DNA of 53,195 nt from Bifidobacterium sp. UBA744 (GCA_002298605.1 DBKS01000009.1:12351-65545), one strand, 5' to 3'. Counted from the stretch's first letter, positions 7,790 to 16,887 are shown. The notes: generated from the sequence alone by a model not told the origin. A program made the numbers and translations.

Positions 7790-9220
7790 TCAGAATGGCG
7801 TTGACGCCAGCAGGAACGAGCCCGCCGCATTGCCGACGGGCTCAATTCGTATGTGTCCGGCCGCGGCGGGAACGAATACGGCCTGCCCCTGCCGCAACAC
7901 GCGATCCCCCTCATCGTCGGCGCAATGCAACAGCCCCGAACAGCACAGCAGCACACGCGGCCCCTGCGACGGCAGGGCAATCCGCCGGGACTCCCGACGA
8001 ATCACCGAATCGCCATAGCGCGCGGCGAGACGACGCAACACCGGCCAGACGGACTCGGACTGGCCCTCCGACGCCCCCACGCGGCCGTACGCCAGCATGA
8101 ACTCATTCACATGCGGCCGGTACGTCGCCACGTCACGGGTGACGAAGGTGCCGAACGACGCGGCACGAGGATCGACCGGAACCGCGGGACTGCAGTTCAG
8201 CGAACGCAGCAGGTTGGGAATGTCCTTATGCTTGGGCGTCATGCCGGCGCGCAGCACATTATCCGAATTCGTCATGATTTCAGCGGCGGTGCCGCGAATA
8301 TAGGCATGCGGAAGACCAGCCGGAATGAACACCGACTCCCCCGGACCCAGCCGCACCGGATTCATCAGCAGCAGGGCGAGCACGCTGGGATCATCCGGGA
8401 ACGCCGCTGCGGCCTTGCATGCGTTGTCGAACGCCAATCGCATGGTCCGACGCGACGGCTGCAGCGGTGAACCCTCCGAGTCCGCCAAACGCGTCAGCGC
8501 GTCGCACAGCGCATCCGCTACCCCGGCGGATCGATCAGCAGGCGCTGTGACCGCCAGATGAAACGCCCGGAATATGCGCCGCTGCGATGACGTCCAATAG
8601 CGGCTGGCAACGGGCATCATCGCATCAGCCACGACGGCATTCGGTGACGGCTTGTCCCCGGACAGGTCGGCGACCATATCCGCGGCCACAGGGTGATCGA
8701 CCAGTTTCAGCATGCGCCGGGGCAACGCGCCCGGCATAAAACCCACCGACGCCTCAAAGGGCTCCAGCGCGACGACCATCTCATGCTTCGCCAGCATGTC
8801 CTTGAAGGACCGCTCCGGGGATTGCCGCGGCACCCCGGCGTCCTGCTCGCGGTTGTAGCCGGCCCGGGCCTCGAAATCAATCGGATGCACTTGCAGCGAC
8901 AGCGGGATGCGGGCTGAAATCACCTTGAAGAGGTATGGCAGCACCGGGCCGAACATGCGGGAGGCCGTTGGGCCAACCATATAGTCGGTATGTCCGCGGA
9001 TCGCATCGTCGAGATTCACAGGCCCGGGGATGTCCGGCGCATCGGCGTCATGCAGCAGCGACGGCGAACCGGCATGGCCGGAGAACCACATCTCGGCCAG
9101 GGGACCTGGAACGCCCGGTTCGCCGGCCGGTCCGAGCGTACCGCAGTCGCGGAAAAGTCGCTGCAGGCGATCATAGGACCCCCAGGCATAGCGTTTCGGC
9201 ACGGCTTCAATCGCAATCAC
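7790..9220 (-). CDS. manA: Mannose-6-phosphate isomerase, class I
   Basis: 476 aa. Interconverts fructose-6-phosphate and mannose-6-phosphate; zinc-dependent cupin fold. Evidence: the N-terminal KRYAWGSYDRLQRLF segment, QVHPIDFEARAGYNRE (zinc-binding His region), and a C-terminal GPGESVFIPAGLPHAYIRGTAAEIM cupin stretch. The start is the GTG at 9220 (VIAIEAVPKRYAWG), with AAAGGAG 8 nt upstream. Longer N-terminal readings only run into the divergent DUF2530 gene. It is longer than the roughly 390-aa E. coli enzyme because of a larger middle and C-terminal region. Confidence 0.92.
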   Translation of the reverse strand: MIAIEAVPKRYAWGSYDRLQRLFRDCGTLGPAGEPGVPGPLAEMWFSGHAGSPSLLHDADAPDIPGPVNLDDAIRGHTDYMVGPTASRMFGPVLPYLFKVISARIPLSLQVHPIDFEARAGYNREQDAGVPRQSPERSFKDMLAKHEMVVALEPFEASVGFMPGALPRRMLKLVDHPVAADMVADLSGDKPSPNAVVADAMMPVASRYWTSSQRRIFRAFHLAVTAPADRSAGVADALCDALTRLADSEGSPLQPSRRTMRLAFDNACKAAAAFPDDPSVLALLLMNPVRLGPGESVFIPAGLPHAYIRGTAAEIMTNSDNVLRAGMTPKHKDIPNLLRSLNCSPAVPVDPRAASFGTFVTRDVATYRPHVNEFMLAYGRVGASEGQSESVWPVLRRLAARYGDSVIRRESRRIALPSQGPRVLLCCSGLLHCADDEGDRVLRQGQAVFVPAAAGHIRIEPVGNAAGSFLLASTPF

Positions 9221-9261
9221 GCTCGGGACTCCTTTCGACTCACTAAGCCTACCCCGCGCGA

Positions 9262-9267
9262 TACAGT
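9262..9267 (+). promoter_or_regulatory. -10 box of the DUF2530-like gene, probably leaderless
   Basis: TACAGT followed by 7 nt and the ATG at 9275. No Shine-Dalgarno is present. Confidence 0.55.
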
Positions 9268-9274
9268 GAAGTCC

Positions 9275-9529
9275 ATGAAGTTGGCGCCCATATTCGACCC
9301 CGCGGTCCGCAACCCCGCCCCCAAACCCATGCAGGTGGATCTGCAGAAGGCGTTTCTGGCGGTCACCACGCTGTGGGTGATCGCCCTGGCGGCGGTCACC
9401 ATCCTGATGGCGCTGGAGATTTGCGGCATCCGCCCGCTGATCGTATGCGTGTCCGGCACCGGAATCGGCATTCTGCTGTTGATCTGGGAGCACTTCCACC
9501 GTTGGGACTACCGGCGCCTGGGCAAATGA
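9275..9529 (+). CDS. Small two-helix membrane protein, DUF2530-like
   Basis: 84 aa. Two predicted transmembrane helices (about 26-48 and 54-71) and a basic C-terminal tail (HFHRWDYRRLGK). Size, topology and tail resemble actinobacterial DUF2530 proteins, whose function is not known. It is divergent from manA, and its stop lies 27 bp from the 3' end of the histidine kinase gene. The start was chosen by the leaderless -10 box and by the first helix position. No catalytic motif is seen. Confidence 0.75.
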   Translation: MKLAPIFDPAVRNPAPKPMQVDLQKAFLAVTTLWVIALAAVTILMALEICGIRPLIVCVSGTGIGILLLIWEHFHRWDYRRLGK

Positions 9530-9556
9530 TGCAACCGGATGCGCCGCGTTCCCCCG

Positions 9557-10813
9557 TCACCGGGCCACAGGCAACGACAGACTGAAGGTCGAGCCCGATT
9601 TGGGGCTGCTCCACACGGAGGCGGCGCCATGATGGCTGAGCGCCACATGCTTGACGATGGCAAGTCCCAATCCGATGCCGGCACCGGTGCGTTCATTCTG
9701 TTCCTTGCCCCGATAGAAGCGCTCGAAGATATGCTCCTGCTCGCTTTTGGGGATGCCGCACCCCTGATCGATCACACGCACCACCGCATGGCCACCGTCG
9801 GAGGAGGCGGTAACGGCCACACTGACCGAGCCGCCCTCATGCGAGTAGGCGATGGCGTTCTCCACCAGTTTGGTGATGGCCGCGCGGATCTGGTCGCCGT
9901 CACCGTTCACCGTCAGCCCCCCGTCACCGCAGATCGACAGGCGTATATGCCGCTGTTTAGCCATGGGCATGCACCGGTCCACCACGCTGCGAGCCTGGCT
10001 CAGCAGCGACAGACGGTTGGCGCTTGACGCCACAATCGGCTCCTGCGCGCGGATCAGCAGCAACAGGTCGGCGACCATGCGGCTCATACGCCGACCCATC
10101 CCGCGCACGGCATCGGCGTCCCCGATAACGCGATCGGCGTTCTGCGCATTGTCCCGCAGATCGCGGGCCAGCGCATTGAGCTGCCGCGTCGGCTTCATCA
10201 ACTGTTCGGAGACGTTCTCGATAAAGGCCTCTCGCGTACGGGCGAACATCACCATATCGGTCACGTCCTCAAGCAGCACCACGACGAAATGCTCGCCCAG
10301 CCGGCCGACCGTCGCCTTCAGCCAGTAGCCATGCGACACCGATTGCTCGTCATCAGCGCCGACGGGCACCACGCTGCGCGTCGATGTGGTGATGTCAAGA
10401 CTGGTTTTGCCGCCGGTCCCGCGAATGGCCCGAATCGTCTCCAGCACCCGATCGTCCACTATCTCGTCGTCGCGCACCAGGCCGAAACGATACGCCTCAG
10501 GACCGCAGCGCACCACACTGTCGTCCGCGTCCACCACGATTGGGCACAGCGGCAGCATCGAAAGCAACGCCGCCGTATCATCATCCAGGTCGTCAACCGT
10601 CGACTCCCGATGCTGGGAGATCATGCCGTGGGCTTTTCTGAAGCGATGCCACCACGCGTCAGCCATACTGCCCAGCGGCACATTGCCCGTTCTTTCGGCC
10701 AGTTTGTCGTGCACCACGCCCCAAACCGCGAACGCGATGCTCACGAGCACGGCCAGGCCGATCATGCCGAACACGAGAAATATGACGGCGGAGACCCCTG
10801 AATTATTCGTCAT
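9557..10813 (-). CDS. SenX3/PhoR-like sensor kinase lacking the phospho-accepting His
   Basis: 418 aa. One N-terminal transmembrane helix (10-33), a PAS-like region (about 80-190), a DHp-like helix pair (190-255) and a HATPase_c domain (about 270-418). The ATPase half is intact: N-box Asn319 in KLVENAIAYS, G1 box VIDQGCGIP, F box FERFYR, and G2 box GAGIGLGLAIVKH. Where SenX3 has NVSHELKTP, this protein reads NVSEQLMKP (200-208), so the phosphorylated His is Glu203. The DNA codons read GTC TCC GAA CAG, so this is not a mistranslation. The gene is divergent from phoU, the usual SenX3/PhoR context for phosphate sensing. It may be a non-phosphorylating regulator or work by ATP-driven conformational change. 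The start is uncertain; no good ribosome binding site is visible. Confidence 0.85.
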   Translation of the reverse strand: MTNNSGVSAVIFLVFGMIGLAVLVSIAFAVWGVVHDKLAERTGNVPLGSMADAWWHRFRKAHGMISQHRESTVDDLDDDTAALLSMLPLCPIVVDADDSVVRCGPEAYRFGLVRDDEIVDDRVLETIRAIRGTGGKTSLDITTSTRSVVPVGADDEQSVSHGYWLKATVGRLGEHFVVVLLEDVTDMVMFARTREAFIENVSEQLMKPTRQLNALARDLRDNAQNADRVIGDADAVRGMGRRMSRMVADLLLLIRAQEPIVASSANRLSLLSQARSVVDRCMPMAKQRHIRLSICGDGGLTVNGDGDQIRAAITKLVENAIAYSHEGGSVSVAVTASSDGGHAVVRVIDQGCGIPKSEQEHIFERFYRGKEQNERTGAGIGLGLAIVKHVALSHHGAASVWSSPKSGSTFSLSLPVAR

Positions 10814-10960
10814 GGTTTCATTGTTGCAGATCGTCGCAGCCCGCACACCAACGACACGACCGACAATCACCGCTATGGGCGGACACGCCATGGAGCGAGC
10901 CGATATGAATCGCAGGTAAACAGTTTCATGAACATTGAGCCAACGCGCGGTTTCTTTTTC

Positions 10961-10999
10961 CCGCCAATGTTGGCGGCAAACAGTGTCGCCTCATACAAT
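10961..10999 (+). promoter_or_regulatory. phoU promoter with palindrome over the -35
   Basis: TTGGCG (10970-10975), an 18-nt spacer and TACAAT (10994-10999) form a good sigma-70-type promoter 35 nt before the phoU ATG. A perfect palindrome CCGCCAA-TG-TTGGCGG (10961-10976) overlaps the -35 and could be an operator. Confidence 0.55.
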
Positions 11000-11033
11000 G
11001 GATCAGGTATAACCCGAGAGGAAAGGCTTAGCA

Positions 11034-11714
11034 ATGCGCGTTATTTTCAACGAGGAGCTGAAGAACGTCGCCGATGACCTCGACCGTATGGCCCAAGACG
11101 TCACCAAGGCAATCAAGGGCGCCGGGGCCGCGCTCATGAAGTCCGATGTCGAAGCCGCCCAGACCGTCATTGACGGCGACATCGAGATCGACGCTTTGGA
11201 AACCAGCATCATCGACCAGTGCGTCAAGCTGCTGGCCAAGCAGAACCCGGTCGCCACCGACCTGCGCGTGGTGGTTTCCACGCTGCGTCTGGCGGCGACA
11301 TTCGAACGCATGGGCGATCTGGCCAAGCATGTGGCGGAAACGGCACGTCGCACCTATCCGCAATCCGCCCTGCCCGACGAGGCCAAGGCCATCGTCACGC
11401 AAATGGTCGAATTCCTGAACACCACGGCCGACAAGCTGACCATCATGCTTGCCGATCGCGATGCCAAGGTCGCGGAGAAGATCATTCTGGATGATGACAA
11501 GCTTGACGAGCTGCACCATGAAACCTTCGAGCTCATGCTCTCCGACAAGTGGACGGGCACCAAGCAGCAGCTCATCGACATGGTGCTGATCGGCCGCTTC
11601 CTGGAGCGTCTCGGCGACCACGCGGTTTCCGCCGCCCGTCGCGTCACCTATATCGTCTCCGGCTTCGACCCCAGCAAGAAGCCCGGCCCCGACGAGGGCA
11701 CCGACATCGACTGA
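11034..11714 (+). CDS. phoU: Phosphate uptake/signalling regulator PhoU
   Basis: 226 aa, the normal PhoU length. It is a two-repeat three-helix-bundle protein. The metal-binding repeat motif appears twice: VIDGDIEIDALETSIIDQCVKLLA in repeat one and ILDDDKLDELHHETFELM in repeat two, each with E/D-x-x-x-D. MRVIFNEELKNVADDLDRMA is a typical PhoU start. PhoU links the Pst transporter to the PhoR-type kinase and represses phosphate uptake. GAGAGGAAAGG precedes the ATG. It is divergent from the His-less sensor kinase; no pst genes are in the window. Confidence 0.92.
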   Translation: MRVIFNEELKNVADDLDRMAQDVTKAIKGAGAALMKSDVEAAQTVIDGDIEIDALETSIIDQCVKLLAKQNPVATDLRVVVSTLRLAATFERMGDLAKHVAETARRTYPQSALPDEAKAIVTQMVEFLNTTADKLTIMLADRDAKVAEKIILDDDKLDELHHETFELMLSDKWTGTKQQLIDMVLIGRFLERLGDHAVSAARRVTYIVSGFDPSKKPGPDEGTDID

Positions 11715-11754
11715 ACCGGCTGACGGCTCCTCGTCACCGTTCCCATAACCTCAC

Positions 11755-11789
11755 ACCCCGTCCGGTCTCTCGCAGCCGACGGGGTTTTT
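11755..11789 (+). terminator. Rho-independent terminator after phoU
   Basis: A stem ACCCCGTC (11755-11762) pairs with GACGGGGT (11778-11785) and leads into a T-run to 11789. Confidence 0.8.
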
Positions 11790-11837
11790 CCATGTCGCGT
11801 CCGGCCATACCCGTCACGCTGTCGCCACATCCCGCTG

Positions 11838-12581
11838 CTACGCGTCCGGCTGACCGGCGACCTCATCGTGATAATGCTGCCAGGAACGGCGAATATGCTC
11901 ATACATAAGTCGGCCAGCGGATTCGGCCTCGCCATGCTCAATGGCATCGGCGATGGCAACATGCTCGTTCCAAGCGTCGACGCCGCGAGGATGCGCGATA
12001 TTGGCGGTGAAATACATACGGGATTTTTTGATCATCAGATCTATCATGCGCCGAAGGATGGGATTGCCGGATAGCTGCGCTATACGGTCATGAAAGCGCT
12101 CGTTGACGTTGGAAATCAGCTTGACGTCCCCGCCGCCGTCCTTGAGAAAGACCTCACGCCCATAGTTGGCCATGGTGGACAATTCGGCGATGGCCGCATC
12201 ATCGGCCGCCCTGCATGCCAGAGCGGCGGCGCTTGACTCCAATGCCATGCGCACCTCGTATATGTTTTCCACCTCGCTGGGATGCGGCACATGGACCTTG
12301 GCGCCATGGGACTCCTGGATGTCAACCCATTGGTCTCCCTGCAAAATCAAAAAGGCCTCGCGAACGGGAACGCGGCTGACGCCGAGCCGCTCGGCCATGC
12401 CAAGCTCGGTGAGGCGAGTCCCCGCCGGCAATGCCCCGGAAACGATGAGTTCCGTAATCTGGTCGGCAACCTGATTGCGCAGATTCTGTCTTTTGGGAAT
12501 AGGCTCGATGGGCAACGCGTCGAGCAACGCCCCAGCCGACGGCTCTTCAGCCACATGCCTCGACGAATCCCGCGCATCCAT
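11838..12581 (-). CDS. GntR-family regulator, FCD (FadR) subfamily
   Basis: 247 aa. An N-terminal winged helix (about 30-95: LRNQVADQITELIVSGALPAG..., RLTELGMAERLGVSRVPVREAF) is followed by an all-helical FCD ligand domain. FCD metal-site residues are plausible in NERFHDRIAQ and WNEHVAIADAI. The start is the ATG at 12581, with GAGGGG 6 nt upstream, rather than the earlier in-frame ATG. It lies immediately downstream of ggt on the same strand but has its own upstream palindromes, so autoregulation is likely. By position it should control the ggt/ABC/binding-protein/amidohydrolase locus at 12.7-23.7 kb. FCD regulators commonly sense small organic acids or amino acids; the ligand is unknown. Confidence 0.88.
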   Translation of the reverse strand: MDARDSSRHVAEEPSAGALLDALPIEPIPKRQNLRNQVADQITELIVSGALPAGTRLTELGMAERLGVSRVPVREAFLILQGDQWVDIQESHGAKVHVPHPSEVENIYEVRMALESSAAALACRAADDAAIAELSTMANYGREVFLKDGGGDVKLISNVNERFHDRIAQLSGNPILRRMIDLMIKKSRMYFTANIAHPRGVDAWNEHVAIADAIEHGEAESAGRLMYEHIRRSWQHYHDEVAGQPDA

Positions 12582-12596
12582 TCCAATCCCCTCGAC

Positions 12597-12655
12597 CATA
12601 TACTGTGTCGGCTGCACGACGATCGCCGTGCAGCCGATTTTCTCTCAGTATACTG
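12597..12655 (-). promoter_or_regulatory. Regulatory region of the FCD GntR gene
   Basis: It contains a perfect palindrome CAGTATACTG (12646-12655), a half-like copy CATATACTGTGT (12597-12608), and between them a perfect 10-bp hairpin (12609-12618/12627-12636, 8-nt loop) that may end the ggt transcript. The TATAC core is shared with sites at 20378-20392 and 23825-23836. Confidence 0.5.
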
Positions 12656-12679
12656 CCCTTCCGCCGCACGCTATGCGGA

Positions 12680-14299
12680 TCAGAGACATGCGATATTGCT
12701 GTCGGTGCGCGACTCGGTACCTCCTATCAGGGTGCCCGATTCGTTGCGCACAATCATCTGGCCACGCCCAAAATCCGCCGGTTCGAGACTCATCATCATC
12801 TCATGCCCCAAGCGGCCCAGCGAAGCGGCGATATGCGGATCGAAACGGGATTCCACCCGCACCGCGTTACCGTGGTCCCAGCGCCAGCGGGGCGCGTCAA
12901 GCGCCTGCTGCGGATCAAGGCCGAAGTCGATGTAATTCGTCGCCACCTGCACATGCCCCTGAGGCTGCATATAGCCGCCCATCACACCGAACGGACCGAC
13001 GGGCAGCCCGTCTTTCATGAGAAATCCGGGGATGATGGTGTGGTAGCTGCGCTTGCCCGGCTTGAGCGCGTTGGCCCGCGTGGGATCCAGCGAAAAGTCG
13101 GCGCCGCGGTTCTGCAATGCGATGCCCGTTCCCGGCACGACGATGCCGGAGCCGAATCCCATGTAGTTCGACTGGATGTACGACACCATATTCCCCTCGC
13201 CGTCCGCGCAGCACAAATACACGGTGCCGCTGCTGGACGGCGTCCGGGTGGTGCGGATCTCGGCATGATCGCCGATCTCCGAAGCCTTTCTGGCACCATA
13301 TTCCGGCGTGAGATACGAAGCATAGTCCACATCGGTGTCATTGGGATCGGTAACCGAATCGAAGGCGTCCGCGAAGGCGATCTTGATCGCCTCAAACTGC
13401 CGGTGATACGTCTGTGGATCCTCTTTGGAGGTGAACTTGAAGTTCTTCAGGATGTTCAATGCCATCAACGCGACGATGCCCTGCCCGTTCGGCGGGATCT
13501 CGCACACTTCGTAGCCACGGTAGGACACCCTCAGAGGCTCGACCCATTGCGGCCTATAGGACGCGAGATCCTCATAGCGCAGATATCCTCCGGCGGCGCG
13601 GCTGGCGGCGTCAATGGCCTTCGCGAGATCCCCCTCGTAGAAGGCGCGGGCCTGGGTCTCCCCGATCGCCTCAAGCGTGTCCGCATGATCCGGCAGGGTG
13701 ACGACGTCACCCACCTGGGGACATGCGCCGTTGCTGGTGAAGGTGTCGAACCACGCGTCAAAACGGCCGTCCTCATTGCAGGAGGCGTATTTGGCCGCCG
13801 CGCGCTTCCAGAAATACGCCAGATTGGGCCCGACGGCATACCCATTGCGCGCATAGTCGACCGCAGGTGCCAGATCCTCGGAAAGACTAAGCCTGCCATA
13901 CCGCCCATTGATGGCCGCCCAGGCGCCCGGCGCTCCAGACACGGTGACGGGACTCCAGCCGAGCACCGGCATGTGGCCATGATCCACATTGCCATCCTCA
14001 CGGAGTTTGTCGATCGAAATGCCCCGGGGCGCCGGACCGCTGGAATTGAGGCCGACCAGACGCTGTTCCCTGGCGTTCCACGCGATGCAGAACGCGTCGG
14101 CGCCGATGCCGTTGGCGGTCGGCTCCGCCACCGTAAGAGCGGCGGCGGCCGCCACGGCCGCGTCAAAGGCGTTGCCGCCCTTGAGCATGACCTGCAGACC
14201 GGCCGCGGACGCCTGAGGCACCGAACAATTCACCATGGCTTTACGGGCGTACAGCGGAAAACGCTGCGATGGATACCGCTGCGCCAATGGATCAAACAT
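12680..14299 (-). CDS. Gamma-glutamyltransferase-family hydrolase, cytosolic
   Basis: 539 aa. An Ntn-hydrolase of the gamma-glutamyltranspeptidase superfamily, closer in layout to the YwrD-like branch than to secreted Ggt. It has no signal peptide. The self-processing/nucleophile region reads SSSGTVYLCCADGEGNMVS, making Thr359 the predicted N-terminal nucleophile of the small subunit. SNYMGFGSG, PGKRSYHTIIPGF and FGVMGGYMQPQGHVQ are family-conserved small-subunit motifs. The superfamily hydrolyses gamma-glutamyl amide bonds (glutathione and gamma-glutamyl peptides) or transfers gamma-glutamyl. GGGAGG precedes the ATG. It is the last enzyme gene after a fused double-ATPase peptide ABC transporter, which suggests it processes what that transporter imports. 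Confidence 0.9.
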   Translation of the reverse strand: MFDPLAQRYPSQRFPLYARKAMVNCSVPQASAAGLQVMLKGGNAFDAAVAAAAALTVAEPTANGIGADAFCIAWNAREQRLVGLNSSGPAPRGISIDKLREDGNVDHGHMPVLGWSPVTVSGAPGAWAAINGRYGRLSLSEDLAPAVDYARNGYAVGPNLAYFWKRAAAKYASCNEDGRFDAWFDTFTSNGACPQVGDVVTLPDHADTLEAIGETQARAFYEGDLAKAIDAASRAAGGYLRYEDLASYRPQWVEPLRVSYRGYEVCEIPPNGQGIVALMALNILKNFKFTSKEDPQTYHRQFEAIKIAFADAFDSVTDPNDTDVDYASYLTPEYGARKASEIGDHAEIRTTRTPSSSGTVYLCCADGEGNMVSYIQSNYMGFGSGIVVPGTGIALQNRGADFSLDPTRANALKPGKRSYHTIIPGFLMKDGLPVGPFGVMGGYMQPQGHVQVATNYIDFGLDPQQALDAPRWRWDHGNAVRVESRFDPHIAASLGRLGHEMMMSLEPADFGRGQMIVRNESGTLIGGTESRTDSNIACL

Positions 14300-14338
14300 A
14301 TGTTCCTCCCAATGATAAAAAACGCTAGGATAAAACCA

Positions 14339-15991
14339 CTACCGGGACCGATGCGTCGACGAGGCGTTCGCACGGCCGAAATCGGGGTGCGGGATGGCGG
14401 TTAGCAGCTGTTTGGTGTAGTCGGCCTTCGGATGGTCGAAGACGTCCTCGATGGGTCCCTGTTCCTCAACCGTACCGTGGCGCAGCACCACAACGTTGTC
14501 GGCGAATTGGCGGGCGACGCCGAGATCGTGCGTGATGAACAGATACGTGTACCCCTTCTCCCGCTGAAGTTTGCGAAGCAGCGCGAGGATCTGGTCCTGC
14601 ACCAGTACGTCAAGTGCGCTGACGGCCTCATCCAGGATGAGGATTTGAGGCTCGATGGCCAGGGCGCGTGCGATGGCGACGCGCTGGCGCTGGCCTCCCG
14701 ACAGCTCGCTGGGTTTGCGCGCGGCCGTTTCGGCGGGGAGGTCCACGTCGTCAAGCAGCTCAAGCACACGTGCGGCGCGCTCTTCCGCGGTGCCCCGACG
14801 GGCCACGTCCAGCGGCTCGCGGATCACGTCACCGATGGTCCATGTCGGATCGAGGCTTGCGTACGGATTCTGGAAGACCGGCTGCACAAACGTACGGATA
14901 TCGTGCATGCGTGCATGATCGCCGGCGTCGACCGGCTCGCCATTCGCCATAATGCGACCGGAGGTTGGCGTCTCCAGTCCAAGGATCATGCGGGCAAGGG
15001 TGGTTTTGCCGGATCCCGACTCGCCCACCAATGCGGTGGTGGTGCCCTTGGCCACGCGGAAGCTCACGTGGTTGGACGCCGTCAGCTTGCGATTGCGGGC
15101 GCCTCGCACGGCATATTCCTTGACAATGTCGTCGACCTCAAGCGCAACAGTCCCGTCGGAGCCGTTTCCGTTGCCCTCTCCCCAGTCCTGCGACTCGATG
15201 AGGCCGGGAGCCGCCGCGATAAGCCGACGGGTGTACTGATCGCCGGGATGCAACACCACTTCCTCGGCGACGCCGTTCTCCACAATACGGCCATCGTGCA
15301 TGACGGCGATCCGGTCGGCGCGTTCCGCGGCAAGCGCCAGGTTGTGCGTGATGAACAGCAGCGTTGCGCCACGCTCGGCAACGAGTTTGACCATATGGTC
15401 GAGAATCGTTTTCTGCACGGTCACATCAAGCGCACTGGTGGGCTCGTCGGCAACGATCAGGCTGGGGTCGCGGGACAGGGCGATGGCGATGAGGATGCGC
15501 TGGCACATGCCGCCGGAAAACTCGTGCGGATACTGGCGCATGCGACGCTCAGGCTCGTCGATGCCGACCTCCTCCATCAGATCGATCACGCGCCGGCGCA
15601 CCTCGCTGCGTTTCGTGAGGCCACCCGCGCGGATCGCATCGGCGATCTGATCGCCAACCCTCATCGAGGGATTGAGGTTGGTCATGGGATCCTGGGGCAC
15701 ATAGCCGAGCCGCCCGCGGCGAAATACGCGCCAATCCTTGGGGCGCATGGAGTTCGGATCCACACCGGCCAACGTAACGCCTCCCGCGGTGATGTGCTCC
15801 CCGGGGGCGTACAGACCCAGCAGCGTGGAGATCAGCGTGGATTTGCCCGAACCCGAAGCGCCGACAACGGCATAGATATCGCCCGGATTCACGTCAAGAT
15901 CGATGCCGTGCAACACCTCCTTGTCGCCATAGGCGACCTTCAAGCCGTGAATGGAGAGCAGCGGGGCGTTGCTCTTGGTTGCATCATTCAT
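14339..15991 (-). CDS. Fused double ABC ATPase of peptide transporter (DppD-DppF/GsiA type)
   Basis: 550 aa with two complete ABC domains in one chain. Domain one: Walker A GASGSGKS (44-51), signature FSGGMCQR (158-165), Walker B LIVADEPTSALD. Domain two: Walker A GESGSGKT (323-330), signature LSGGQRQR, Walker B ILILDEAVSALD. It powers the permeases encoded next to it; the fusion matches GsiA-type architecture, in which one protein serves both permeases. Start ATG 15991 (MNDATKS), with AAAGGCGAG upstream; the longer reading overlaps dppC. The SGGMCQR signature has Cys at a position usually Arg or Ser, probably harmless. Confidence 0.93.
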   Translation of the reverse strand: MNDATKSNAPLLSIHGLKVAYGDKEVLHGIDLDVNPGDIYAVVGASGSGKSTLISTLLGLYAPGEHITAGGVTLAGVDPNSMRPKDWRVFRRGRLGYVPQDPMTNLNPSMRVGDQIADAIRAGGLTKRSEVRRRVIDLMEEVGIDEPERRMRQYPHEFSGGMCQRILIAIALSRDPSLIVADEPTSALDVTVQKTILDHMVKLVAERGATLLFITHNLALAAERADRIAVMHDGRIVENGVAEEVVLHPGDQYTRRLIAAAPGLIESQDWGEGNGNGSDGTVALEVDDIVKEYAVRGARNRKLTASNHVSFRVAKGTTTALVGESGSGKTTLARMILGLETPTSGRIMANGEPVDAGDHARMHDIRTFVQPVFQNPYASLDPTWTIGDVIREPLDVARRGTAEERAARVLELLDDVDLPAETAARKPSELSGGQRQRVAIARALAIEPQILILDEAVSALDVLVQDQILALLRKLQREKGYTYLFITHDLGVARQFADNVVVLRHGTVEEQGPIEDVFDHPKADYTKQLLTAIPHPDFGRANASSTHRSR

Positions 15992-16002
15992 GTTCTCGCC
16001 TT

Positions 16003-16887
16003 TCACTGCAGGCAGTCCTTGACCGCGTCGCCCAGAATGTTGAAGCTCAGACAAATCAGCGCGATCACCAGACCGGGGAAAACACCCATATACGGATCGA
16101 CGCTGATGAACTGCTGCGCATCCGACAGCATCACGCCGAGACTTGGCGTCGGCGGTTGGATGCCCAGTCCCAGGAACGAGAGCACCGCCTCGCCGAGAAC
16201 CGCGGCGGGCACGATGATCGTGGACTGCACGATCACGGCGGGCAGGATGTTCGGCAGCACATGGCGGACCAAGGTACGCTGCTTCGTCGAATTCAACGTA
16301 TACGAAGCCGTGACGAAGTCAAGGGCCGTGACGCGAAGCACCTCGCCTCGGACGATGCGAATCATCTGCGGCACATGGGCTATGCCCAGTGCGATCACCA
16401 CATTCGTCAGATTCGCGCCGTAGATGGCGGCCAGGGCGACAGCGATGATCAGCGACGGGAACGACAGCATGACATCGGTGACGCGCGAGATAATGCCGTC
16501 CGCCACCTTCCACTGCCCTGCTGCCAGGCCCAGGGGCACCCCGATCGCCAGGCAGAAGACCACGGTGAGTATGCCGACGATCAGCGAGGCCCTCATGCCG
16601 AACAGTATGCGGGAGAAGATATCCCGCCCGAGGTTATCGGTGCCGAGGGGATAGCCGACGGTGCCCGGCACCTGGAACACCGCGCCGAAGTCGGTCTGCT
16701 CGGGCGTATAGGGCGCCAGCACGGGCGCGAGAACAGCCGTCAGCACAATCAGCGCGCACAGGACCAGTCCCGCGACGCCGGAAGGCCTTGACACCAGGCG
16801 CCCCCAGAATCCTTTCGGTTTGACACGCCGCAAGCCCTTGTCGCGGGATTCGGCTGCCGGTGTCGTATGGAGCGTTGCTGAACTCAT
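16003..16887 (-). CDS. Peptide-type ABC permease, DppC family
   Basis: 294 aa. Six predicted membrane helices, with an N-terminal OppC_N-like segment before the first (VSRPSGVAGLVLCALIVLTAVLAPVLAPYTPEQ). PLGTDNLGRDIFSRILFGMR is a DppC hallmark. The cytoplasmic EAA loop lies around RHVLPNILPAVIVQSTIIVPAAVLGEAVLSFLGLG. It pairs with the DppB-type permease, overlapping its 3' end by 4 bp, and precedes the fused ATPase by 11 bp. Translational coupling is therefore expected. Confidence 0.93.
   Translation of the reverse strand: MSSATLHTTPAAESRDKGLRRVKPKGFWGRLVSRPSGVAGLVLCALIVLTAVLAPVLAPYTPEQTDFGAVFQVPGTVGYPLGTDNLGRDIFSRILFGMRASLIVGILTVVFCLAIGVPLGLAAGQWKVADGIISRVTDVMLSFPSLIIAVALAAIYGANLTNVVIALGIAHVPQMIRIVRGEVLRVTALDFVTASYTLNSTKQRTLVRHVLPNILPAVIVQSTIIVPAAVLGEAVLSFLGLGIQPPTPSLGVMLSDAQQFISVDPYMGVFPGLVIALICLSFNILGDAVKDCLQ

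Noticed and set aside
11838..12581. Regulator belonging to phoU
   Set aside because: It is on the opposite strand, convergent with phoU and separated by a terminator; shared palindromes tie it to the ggt/ABC locus instead.
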